Shown here piece after piece: positions 5,713-11,802 of a DNA stretch of 13,289 nt (its first letter is position 1; each line of letters begins with the position of its first letter). The DNA comes from Deltaproteobacteria bacterium. Its GTDB lineage: Bacteria > Desulfobacterota > DSM-4660 > Desulfatiglandales > B25-G16. The DNA is taken from contig JAFDHR010000034.1 of assembly GCA_019308645.1 (NCBI GenBank), positions 1 to 13,289 on the forward strand. Direction: 5' to 3'. The notes below the pieces were generated by a model. It worked only from the letters and a program-made list of their open reading frames with translations, was not told the origin of the DNA and did no database searches. The position numbers and the translations under genes are program-made.

Positions 5713-6552
5713 ATGAAAACAACGTATCTGGGTTTTACAGAAGAGCAAATTAGACTTTACAGCCGGCAGATTGTCCTCCCCGGGGTGGGAGGAAGGGGGC
5801 AAAGGAAGCTCCTGGAGGCAAAAGTTTTTCTGGTTGGTGCCGGGGGGCTCGGTTCACCAGCAGCCCTCTACCTTGCGGCGGCCGGGGTTGGTAAGCTCGG
5901 CATCTGCGACTCTGATAATGTTGATTTGAGCAATCTGCATCGCCAGATTCTTCACCATACCCATGACATTGGACGACCGAAAGTGGTTTCTGCAGCGGAA
6001 GCTATTGCTGATATTAACCCCCATGTTGAGGTCGTCCAGTATCCGGTACGGCTTTCCTCAGAGAATATTATGGACATCATTACAGGCTACGATATTGTTG
6101 TTGAAGGCAGTGACAATTTCCAGACAAAATATCTGGTGAACGATGCGTGCTTTCTAGCGGGTAAACCCGATGTCCATGCTGGCATTTTACGATTTGAGGG
6201 CCAAGTGACTGTCTTCATTCCCGGAAAAGGGTGCCTCCGCTGTATCTGGCCCGCTCCACCGCCGCCGGGCATGGTGCCCAGTTGCCAGGAGGCAGGGGTG
6301 CTGGGTGCCCTTCCCGGAATAGTCGGCGCTATTCAAGCTTCAGAAGCAATTAAGCTCATCTTATGTTTAGGCAAATCACTGGTTGGGGAGTTATTACTCT
6401 TTGATTTCCTGGAAATGGAAATCTACAAAGCAAGGTTTAATCATAGACACGACTGTGCACTCTGTGGAAACAACCCAACCATTAAAGAGCTCATTGACTA
6501 TGAACAGTTTTGTGGAATCCCTTCTGAACGAATTAAAACACATACAATTTGA
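5713..6552 (+). CDS. E1-like MoeB/ThiF-family adenylyltransferase with conserved cysteine
   Basis: A 279-residue paralogue of the enzyme at 3057. It has GAGGLGS (42-48), DSDNVDLSNLHRQ (66-78), EGSDN (131-135), the zinc pairs CLRC (174-177) and CALC (248-251), and PSCQEAGVLGALPG (189-202) with Cys191, the position of the attacking cysteine in ThiF-type enzymes. The tail NPTIKELIDYEQFCG is typical of bacterial MoeB-like proteins. It should adenylate the C-terminus of a MoaD/ThiS-type carrier and could form an acyl-disulfide intermediate. GAGGGA at 5700-5705 precedes the ATG by 7 nt. The MoaD-half/TusA fusion follows after 11 nt, but that protein lacks a diglycine end, so the carrier charged by this enzyme may be the one at 3806 or one encoded elsewhere. 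Confidence 0.92.
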   Translation: MKTTYLGFTEEQIRLYSRQIVLPGVGGRGQRKLLEAKVFLVGAGGLGSPAALYLAAAGVGKLGICDSDNVDLSNLHRQILHHTHDIGRPKVVSAAEAIADINPHVEVVQYPVRLSSENIMDIITGYDIVVEGSDNFQTKYLVNDACFLAGKPDVHAGILRFEGQVTVFIPGKGCLRCIWPAPPPPGMVPSCQEAGVLGALPGIVGAIQASEAIKLILCLGKSLVGELLLFDFLEMEIYKARFNHRHDCALCGNNPTIKELIDYEQFCGIPSERIKTHTI

Positions 6553-6563
6553 AAGGAGGCACA

Positions 6564-6959
6564 ATGAGCGCAGATGAGGATATCCGGTTTCTCAAAAAGG
6601 GAATTAAGACACCCATAAGGGATGGAGATGTCATTGCTATTCTACCTTCAGGGATGGGGACACATTCCCAAGCAAGGGAGGAGACCATAAAAACAGCGAA
6701 AGTTGATCGGGAGATCAACCTCAAGGGAGAGGTGTGTCCTTATACCTTTGTCAAATCATTGCTCACCTTGGAGGAAATGCAGGTAGGGCAGGTGCTCCGG
6801 GTAATTTTGGACTACCTCCCTGCTGTAAAAAATGTTCCAAGGAGCTTAAAGAATGAGGGACATGAGATTATGAAGGTAGCGCAGATCAATGATTCAGATT
6901 GGGCAATTACTTTAAGGAAATTGGCCTTGAATGGGGAAAAACAAAGAATCAAAAAGTGA
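6564..6959 (+). CDS. Half-MoaD/TusA fusion protein
   Basis: This 131-residue protein has two unequal parts. Residues 3-29 (DEDIRFLKKGIKTPIRDGDV and AILPSG) match the C-terminal half of MoaD-type carriers, which usually read NDEDIRFL...TPLKDGDEVSIVPAIAGG, but the first about 55 residues of that domain are missing and the diglycine is replaced by PSGMG running into a linker. Residues 47-118 form a TusA/SirA-type domain with the active cysteine Cys58 in EVCPYTF, where classical TusA has CPxP. TusA proteins pass persulfide sulfur between cytoplasmic partners. AAGGAGG (6553-6559) fixes the ATG at 6564, so the missing N-terminus is not an annotation error. It lies 11 nt after an E1-like gene. Whether the half-domain is a docking segment or a relic cannot be told. 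Confidence 0.85.
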   Translation: MSADEDIRFLKKGIKTPIRDGDVIAILPSGMGTHSQAREETIKTAKVDREINLKGEVCPYTFVKSLLTLEEMQVGQVLRVILDYLPAVKNVPRSLKNEGHEIMKVAQINDSDWAITLRKLALNGEKQRIKK

Positions 6960-7003
6960 ATAAATGTCAAGTGACTTTTCTGTTGGCTGTGCATAAAGAC
7001 CTT

Positions 7004-7038
7004 TCCTCCCCTAATATGTGGAGGATAAACGAGGAGGA
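7004..7038 (+). promoter_or_regulatory. Possible Shine-Dalgarno-pairing leader element before cysK
   Basis: TCCTCC at 7004-7009 can pair with GGAGGA at 7020-7025, or alternatively with GAGGAGG at 7031-7037. The purine-rich sites are the only strong ribosome-binding-like sequences before the cysK ATG at 7062, though they are 25 nt or more away. Alternative pairing could influence cysK translation. This is suggestive only. Confidence 0.3.
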
Positions 7039-7061
7039 GATTAATTAACGGGGAAAACAAA

Positions 7062-7991
7062 ATGGTAAAGATAGCTAACGATGTTACCGAACTTATAGGA
7101 AACACCCCTTTATTTAAGTTAAATAAAATAACCTCTGGGGTGAAGGCAGAGGTAGTGGCAAAGCTTGAGTTTTTTAATCCCATTGGGAGTGTGAAGGACA
7201 GGATTGGGGTGTCAATGATTGTCGATGCTGAAGCGAGAGGGCTCATTAGTAATGATACCGTAATCGTTGAGCCTACCAGCGGCAATACCGGTATTGCTTT
7301 GGCCTTCGTCTGCGCTGCCAGAGAATATAAGCTCATCCTCACTATGCCTGACACTATGTCTCGCGAGCGGAGGAAACTCATGTCGATTTTTGGTGCCGAG
7401 CTGGTGCTAACGCCTGGAGCGGAGGGGATGTCAGGGGCGGTCAGGAAAGCCGAGCAACTGGTAGCGGAAAACCTCGACTACTTCATACCCCAGCAATTTA
7501 AAAACCCTGCAAATCCAGATGTCCACCGATTGACCACAGCCGAGGAGACCTGGAGAGATACTGATGGCAAGGTAGATATTCTAGTCTCGGGTGTAGGAAC
7601 TGGCGGGACAATTACCGGGGTAGCTGAAATTATCAAGCCCAGAAAGCCTGAATTTAAAGCTATCGCTGTTGAGCCTGCCGATTCTCCGGTCCTTTCTGGT
7701 GGAAAGGCTGGGCCGCATAAGATTCAAGGCATTGGGGCTGGTTTTGTCCCTGACGTTCTGAGGCTGGATTTAGTCGATGAAATTGTTAAGGTCACCAATG
7801 AAGATGCGGGAATAATGGCTAGAAGATTAGCCAAAGAGGAAGGGATATTGGTGGGGATTTCCTCCGGTGCAGCCGCCTGGGCAGCAATCCATGTAGGTAA
7901 AAGAGAAGGAAATAAGAACAAACTCATTGTGGTAATTTTTCCGGATATAGGAGAAAGGTACCTTTCCACAGAACTGTTTCAAGAAGCCTAA
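7062..7991 (+). CDS. cysK: Cysteine synthase A (O-acetylserine sulfhydrylase)
   Basis: The 309 residues have the full set of CysK motifs: IGNTPL (12-17), the PLP lysine in GSVKDR (Lys45), PTSGNTG (71-77), GTGGT (179-183), SPVLSGG (208-214), [14 protein letters not shown] (217-230) and the GISSGAA segment near the end. It makes L-cysteine from O-acetylserine and sulfide in the cytoplasm. The [12 protein letters not shown] segment is of the CysK type, unlike the O-phosphoserine-using CysM that works with CysO, and cysE in the same block provides O-acetylserine. The start has no close Shine-Dalgarno; the strongest purine stretch is at 7031-7040. The arsM-like gene starts 23 nt after its stop. 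Confidence 0.95.
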   Translation: MVKIANDVTELIGNTPLFKLNKITSGVKAEVVAKLEFFNPIGSVKDRIGVSMIVDAEARGLISNDTVIVEPTSGNTGIALAFVCAAREYKLILTMPDTMSRERRKLMSIFGAELVLTPGAEGMSGAVRKAEQLVAENLDYFIPQQFKNPANPDVHRLTTAEETWRDTDGKVDILVSGVGTGGTITGVAEIIKPRKPEFKAIAVEPADSPVLSGGKAGPHKIQGIGAGFVPDVLRLDLVDEIVKVTNEDAGIMARRLAKEEGILVGISSGAAAWAAIHVGKREGNKNKLIVVIFPDIGERYLSTELFQEA

Positions 7992-8014
7992 AACCTTAGA
8001 GAGGTTAAAATGAG

Positions 8015-8854
8015 ATGAACAAGGAAAAAATAAAGAAAGTTGTAAGAGAGGGCTATACCAAAATTGCGAAACAGACTAGTTCCTGTTGCGTCCCTGCGGA
8101 TTCGTGCTGTGGAAGTTCTAATTTAGCGCAGGATATCAGTAAGAAGATAGGATATACCGAGGATGAAATTAAAGCGGTTCCTGAGGGTGCAAATTTAGGC
8201 CTTGGCTGTGGAAATCCTGTTGCTCTTGCCTCTTTAAAAGAAGGTGAGATCATTCTTGATCTTGGTTCAGGTGCAGGATTCGATTGTTTTCTTGCTGCCG
8301 ACAAAGTTGGTAAGAACGGAAGGGTTATCGGTGTAGATATGACACAAGAGATGATTGAAAAGGCAAGAGAAATCGCCAAGAAAAGCGACCACAGAAATGT
8401 AGAGTTCAGGCTTGGAGATATTGAAGATATACCAGTTGCTGATAACTCAGTTGATGTAGTCATCTCAAATTGTGTTATCAATCTCGCGCCTGACAAAAGG
8501 AGGGTCTTCATGGAAGCATTCAGGGTACTAAAACCGGGTGGTAGGCTGATGATCTCTGATATAGTTTTGATGAAGGAACTGCCGGATTTAATAAAGAACT
8601 CTATTGAGGCGTATATTGGTTGTCTTTCCGGGGCAATAATGAGGGACGAATATATCGATGCCATAAGAGTATCAGGATTCCAGGAGATTAGGATAATTAA
8701 TGAGGCCTCTTTCCCTGTTGAGTGTATGACTAACGATTCAACTGCAAAGGCAATCATAGAGAATGCAAAGATACCGTCTGAAAAAATAGAAGAGGTTGCA
8801 AGTTCGGTCTTAAGTATAAAAGTCTACGGAGTCAAACCAAATGAAACAACTTAG
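8015..8854 (+). CDS. arsM: Arsenite S-adenosylmethionine methyltransferase (ArsM-like)
   Basis: A class I SAM methyltransferase of 279 residues with the SAM motif DLGSGAGFD (82-90) and the family's GANLGLGCGNPVALASL (58-74). The three cysteines needed for As(III) methylation in characterised ArsM proteins appear here as Cys65 (GLGCG), Cys153 (SNCVINL) and Cys203 (IGCLSGA). The N-terminus adds two vicinal pairs, Cys24-Cys25 and Cys31-Cys32, typical of many bacterial ArsM relatives. The reaction would convert As(III) to methylarsenicals in the cytoplasm. GAGAGG near 7999-8004 serves as ribosome-binding site. An ATG at 8010 opens a two-codon frame (ATG AGA TGA) whose stop overlaps the real start. 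No arsR, arsB or arsC is nearby; it sits between cysteine and homocysteine genes, so another thiophilic substrate is conceivable. Confidence 0.88.
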   Translation: MNKEKIKKVVREGYTKIAKQTSSCCVPADSCCGSSNLAQDISKKIGYTEDEIKAVPEGANLGLGCGNPVALASLKEGEIILDLGSGAGFDCFLAADKVGKNGRVIGVDMTQEMIEKAREIAKKSDHRNVEFRLGDIEDIPVADNSVDVVISNCVINLAPDKRRVFMEAFRVLKPGGRLMISDIVLMKELPDLIKNSIEAYIGCLSGAIMRDEYIDAIRVSGFQEIRIINEASFPVECMTNDSTAKAIIENAKIPSEKIEEVASSVLSIKVYGVKPNETT

Positions 8855-8898
8855 AATTCCCAAAAGTCGAGTGGTGATGATGCCATGGATTATGCCTA

Positions 8899-8957
8899 TG
8901 CCCCTGAGGGGCAAATATTGGGTGACAGATTCAGCTAAAAGGATGATTCTCAATCTG
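8899..8957 (+). promoter_or_regulatory. Two leader hairpins before the DUF39 gene
   Basis: The 114-nt gap holds a perfect 6-bp hairpin TGCCCC-TGA-GGGGCA (8899-8913) and a second pairing CAGATT (8926-8931) with AATCTG (8952-8957). The second arm touches the GGAGGT Shine-Dalgarno at 8957-8962. I do not recognise a known riboswitch class. The arrangement could tune translation of the homocysteine gene. Confidence 0.35.
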
Positions 8958-8968
8958 GAGGTGCAAAA

Positions 8969-10177
8969 ATGGCAAAGACAATTAAAGAGATCAACGAAAA
9001 GTTAAAAAAAGGAGAGGCAGTGGTGGTGACTGCCGAGGAGATCATTGATATCGTCGAGAAGCAAGGAGTGAAGAAAGCAGCTCAGAAGGTAGATGTGGTT
9101 ACAACCGGTACCTTTGGCCCAATGTGTTCATCTGGCGCCTATTTCAATATTGGGCATGCCACAGCAAAGATAAAACTTGGGGGAGGAAGGGCCTATCTGA
9201 ACGACGTCCCGGTTTATACCGGGTTTGCTGCTGTAGATGTCTATATTGGGGCAACTGCCTTATCTGATGATGACCCACGGAATAAGGTATTTCCTGGTGA
9301 GTTCAAATACGGCGGAGGCCATGTAATCGAGGATTTAGTAGCCGGTAAGGATTTGAAGTTGGTAGCCACTGCCTATGGGACAGATTGTTATCCAAGGAAA
9401 AAGTTAGAAACCTTGATAAATATCAAGGACCTAAACGAGGCAGTGCTCTTTAACCCAAGGAATGCTTACCAGAACTACAATGTGGCTGTAAACCTCTCTG
9501 ACAAGGTTATCTATACCTATATGGGGATGCTTAAGCCCAATCTGGGCAATGCCAACTATTGCAGTGCAGGACAACTCTCTCCTCTACTAAATGATCCCCA
9601 TTATAAGACAATTGGTATTGGCACAAGGATCTTTTTAGGAGGTGGAGTGGGCTATATAGTCTGGCAAGGGACACAGCATAATCCCTCAGTGCCACGCAAA
9701 GAAAATGGCACACCCTGCGCTCCAGCAGGCGCATTGGCTGTTCTAGGAGATCTAAAACAAATGAGACCTGAGTGGTTGGCAGGAACATCCATGCAAGGCT
9801 ATGGAACAACCCTTACCGTTGGTATTGGTATTCCCATTCCTATTCTTAATGAGGAGATATGCCGATATACTACGGTGAAAGACGAAGACCTCTGGACCCA
9901 GATTGTTGACTACAGTGAGGCCTATCCCCAAGGGAAAAAAGGGAGTCTTGGGGAGGTAAACTATGCCCAGCTTAAGAGTGGGAAGATTGCTACTCAAGGC
10001 AGGGAGGTTCCCACAGGAAACCTCTCCAGCTATCCCAAGGCATTTGAGATTGCCAATGTCTTAAAGGAGTGGATTAAAAAGGGTGATTTTCTTCTCAGCG
10101 AGCCTGTAGCCTATCTACCTGGTCCAGGGACTGGCTATACCTTTAAGCCACTTGCAGAAAGGCCGATTGAAAATTAA
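8969..10177 (+). CDS. DUF39/HcyBio homocysteine synthesis protein (aspartate semialdehyde sulfurtransferase type)
   Basis: The 402 residues match the DUF39 family, whose Methanosarcina member (MA1821) makes homocysteine from aspartate semialdehyde and sulfide with a NIL-ferredoxin partner. Visible family segments are TTGTFGPMCSSGAYFN with Cys53, YGTDCYPRK with Cys140, NYCSAGQLSPLLNDP, and GGGVGYIVWQGTQHNP; these cysteines are candidates for persulfide chemistry. The protein ends at LSEPVAYLPGPGTGY plus a short tail, so it is the short form without the C-terminal CBS domains of the archaeal enzyme. GGAGGT at 8957-8962 precedes the ATG by 6 nt. The NIL-ferredoxin gene follows after a strong hairpin, reproducing the known two-gene pair. 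It would give the cell a homocysteine route without O-acyl-homoserine. The COG2122 accessory protein used in some organisms is not in this window. Confidence 0.9.
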   Translation: MAKTIKEINEKLKKGEAVVVTAEEIIDIVEKQGVKKAAQKVDVVTTGTFGPMCSSGAYFNIGHATAKIKLGGGRAYLNDVPVYTGFAAVDVYIGATALSDDDPRNKVFPGEFKYGGGHVIEDLVAGKDLKLVATAYGTDCYPRKKLETLINIKDLNEAVLFNPRNAYQNYNVAVNLSDKVIYTYMGMLKPNLGNANYCSAGQLSPLLNDPHYKTIGIGTRIFLGGGVGYIVWQGTQHNPSVPRKENGTPCAPAGALAVLGDLKQMRPEWLAGTSMQGYGTTLTVGIGIPIPILNEEICRYTTVKDEDLWTQIVDYSEAYPQGKKGSLGEVNYAQLKSGKIATQGREVPTGNLSSYPKAFEIANVLKEWIKKGDFLLSEPVAYLPGPGTGYTFKPLAERPIEN

Positions 10178-10193
10178 CAAGAAATGAAAGAGT

Positions 10194-10234
10194 GGAAGGC
10201 ATAGATGGGGAAAAATTTCCCCTCTACGCCTTCC
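10194..10234 (+). promoter_or_regulatory. Long stable hairpin between the DUF39 and NIL-ferredoxin genes
   Basis: The arms GGAAGGC-A-TAGA-T-GGGGAAA (10194-10213) and TTTCCCC-TCTA-C-GCCTTCC (10216-10234) pair over about 18 positions, broken only by one A/C mismatch and one bulged T. It begins 17 nt after the DUF39 stop. A run of five T (10243-10247) comes 8 nt later, just before the Shine-Dalgarno of the ferredoxin gene. It may stabilise the upstream mRNA end, cause partial termination, or mark a processing site, so that the two proteins are made in different amounts. Confidence 0.75.
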
Positions 10235-10261
10235 TACATTCACTTTTTGGAGGTAATCGAG

Positions 10262-10669
10262 ATGATTTCTAAAAGGATAGTACTCCATTTTCCGGATAAA
10301 CTTGCTGACCAGCCAATAGTGTATAAGTTGGTTAAAGACTATGACATCGAGTTCAATATCTTGAAGGCCTATATTAGCCCGGAAGAAGGGGGCTTATTGG
10401 TTTTGGAGCTGAGCGGAGAAGACAAAAATTATGAACAAGGCATCCAATATCTGACAGAGGTCGGAGTAAAAGTTCAACCTCTATCTCAAGATATTATTCG
10501 CAATGACAAAAGATGTAGCCATTGCAGTGTATGCGTTCCTCTGTGTCCGGCCGACGCCTTTGTGGTTGAACCCTTAACCAGAGAGGTACATTTTCATGAC
10601 AATAAATGTATTGCCTGTGGGCTTTGCATTAGGGTCTGTCCACTCCGGGCGATGGAGATAAGATTTTAA
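10262..10669 (+). CDS. NIL-domain 4Fe-4S ferredoxin, partner of the DUF39 protein
   Basis: The 135 residues carry an N-terminal NIL domain (about 1-75; strands RIVLHFP and GGLLVLELSG), a ligand-binding-like fold also found on methionine ABC transporters, and a two-cluster ferredoxin. The clusters are CSHCSVCVPLCP (Cys85, 88, 91, 95) and CIACGLCIRVCP (Cys116, 119, 122, 126). In Methanosarcina the equivalent MA1822 works with the DUF39 enzyme to supply electrons for homocysteine formation. GGAGGT (10248-10253) precedes the ATG at 10262 by 8 nt. A longer in-frame reading from 10205 would start inside the upstream hairpin and lacks a ribosome-binding site, so it is rejected. The cysE gene starts 46 nt after its stop. 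Confidence 0.92.
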   Translation: MISKRIVLHFPDKLADQPIVYKLVKDYDIEFNILKAYISPEEGGLLVLELSGEDKNYEQGIQYLTEVGVKVQPLSQDIIRNDKRCSHCSVCVPLCPADAFVVEPLTREVHFHDNKCIACGLCIRVCPLRAMEIRF

Positions 10670-10715
10670 CAGCTTAGAGTGTGATAAATTTTAAGAATAT
10701 AAAAGGGTAAATGAG

Positions 10716-11459
10716 ATGTTTAAGAGAGTGAGAGAGGATATCCAGACAGTATTTACCAAGGATCCAGCGGCAAAAAGCGTGTTAGAGGTTATCTTTTGCT
10801 ATCCAGGACTCCATACTATCTGGCTACACAGAATAGCCCACTTCTTCTGGATACATAATTTGCTCTTTATCGGAAGATTGATTTCCCACATCAACCGCTG
10901 GGTAACAGGGATCGAGATTCACCCGGGGGCAAAGATTGGCAAAAGATCCTTTATTGATCATGGTATGGGTGTAGTAATAGGTGAAACTGCCGAGATTGGT
11001 GATGATGTTTTGATGTATCAGGGCGTTGTCCTGGGCGGCACAACCTTAGAAAAGAGGAAGCGTCATCCTACCCTGGGGAATAATGTAGTGGTAGGAGCAG
11101 GCGCGATAGTTTTGGGAGCAATTACAATTGGGGATGGAGCAAGAATCGCCGCCGGGAGCGTGGTAGTGAATGATGTTCCCCCCGGGGCTACAGTAGTTGG
11201 GGTTCCTGGAAAGATTGGCATGGAATTTTCAATAAAGGAGATTCAGGATTTAGAACACGGAAAACTTCCTGACCCAATAGCTGATGCCATTCAGTTTGTG
11301 ACGCATGAACAGGAGAAACTTAAAGAAAGAATAAAGAAATTAGAGGCAAGAGAAGGCATGTCCATAGAATTCGATAAATACTTGGAGAAGAAGAGAAAAG
11401 AGATCATAGAAAGATTCTTACCGTCCGCGGGAGAATTCAAGGAAGGGGGAGGTATTTGA
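10716..11459 (+). CDS. cysE: Serine O-acetyltransferase
   Basis: A left-handed beta-helix acetyltransferase of 247 residues that makes O-acetylserine for CysK. The helical N-terminal part is short, as in many non-enteric enzymes. The hexapeptide region holds [24 protein letters not shown] (69-92, split at 80) with catalytic His82, then [25 protein letters not shown] with His117, and [18 protein letters not shown]. After about 175 comes a charged, probably coiled-coil tail (about 190-240, rich in [15 protein letters not shown]) instead of the short C-terminus that binds the CysK active site; the protein ends in GGGI. A terminal isoleucine is nevertheless what classical CysE uses for that contact. 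AAAAGGG (10701-10707) precedes the ATG by 8 nt. The larE-like frame begins 7 nt after its stop. Confidence 0.94.
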   Translation: MFKRVREDIQTVFTKDPAAKSVLEVIFCYPGLHTIWLHRIAHFFWIHNLLFIGRLISHINRWVTGIEIHPGAKIGKRSFIDHGMGVVIGETAEIGDDVLMYQGVVLGGTTLEKRKRHPTLGNNVVVGAGAIVLGAITIGDGARIAAGSVVVNDVPPGATVVGVPGKIGMEFSIKEIQDLEHGKLPDPIADAIQFVTHEQEKLKERIKKLEAREGMSIEFDKYLEKKRKEIIERFLPSAGEFKEGGGI

Positions 11460-11466
11460 ACTTACA

Positions 11467-11802
11467 TTGAAGAGGAAATTAAAAAAGTTAAAAGAAATAT
11501 TAACCAACATGGAAAGTGTGCTTATTGCTTACTCAGGTGGTGTGGATAGCACTTTTCTAGCTACAGTTGCTAAGGATGTATTGGGAGATAAAGTTTTAGC
11601 TGTTACTGCGAAGTCTCCTGTCTATCCTTCAGAGGAGATAGAACAAGCAATGGTCTTAGCTCAGAGCTTAGGGGTAAGACATAAAATCATTGAAACTCAG
11701 GAATTGTCTGACCCCAAGTTCGTCAATAATCCAATAGATAGGTGCTATTGGTGTAAAAAGGAACTATTTGCCATATTAATAACTCAAGTTTCGCACCCCT
11801 AA
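11467..11802 (+). pseudogene. larE: LarE-like ATP-dependent sulfur transferase, truncated by an insertion
   Basis: The N-terminus matches LarE, a PP-loop enzyme that adenylates and then sulfurates the nickel-pincer precursor for lactate racemase; relatives do sulfur insertion elsewhere. Visible are LKEILTNMESVLIAYSGGVD (PP-loop SGGVDST at 23-29) and DRCYWCKKELF (91-101). Family members go on for about 160 more residues; here homology stops at about 11769 and ten unrelated codons lead to a stop at 11800-11802, at the edge of an IS4-type element. The initiation codon is probably TTG at 11467, after the GGGGGAGGT stretch that ends cysE, only 7 nt from that gene's stop. The 3' part may survive beyond the insertion, outside the window. 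Only the PP-loop half could be made, so the product is very likely inactive. Confidence 0.85.

Noticed and set aside
6812..7381. 189-codon open frame on the minus strand
   Set aside because: Antisense to the TusA fusion and cysK, both well supported; low-complexity hydrophobic product typical of shadow frames.
3806..7991. A CysO/CysM/Mec-type carrier-dependent cysteine route
   Set aside because: The cysteine synthase is of CysK type with cysE nearby, and no JAMM protease is present; the carrier may serve another pathway.
8010..8018. ATG-AGA-TGA minigene overlapping the arsM-like start
   Set aside because: A two-codon frame arises easily by chance; a similar ATGAGATG before cysE (10711) does not even stop there. 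No evidence for function.
8053..8757. 234-codon open frame on the minus strand
   Set aside because: Fully antisense to the arsM-like gene, which has all family motifs; the minus-strand product shows none and no ribosome-binding site.
11457..11520. TGA at the end of cysE as a second selenocysteine codon
   Set aside because: Read-through gives unrelated sequence and the larE-like gene starts in another frame 7 nt later; no cysteine-like motif surrounds the TGA.
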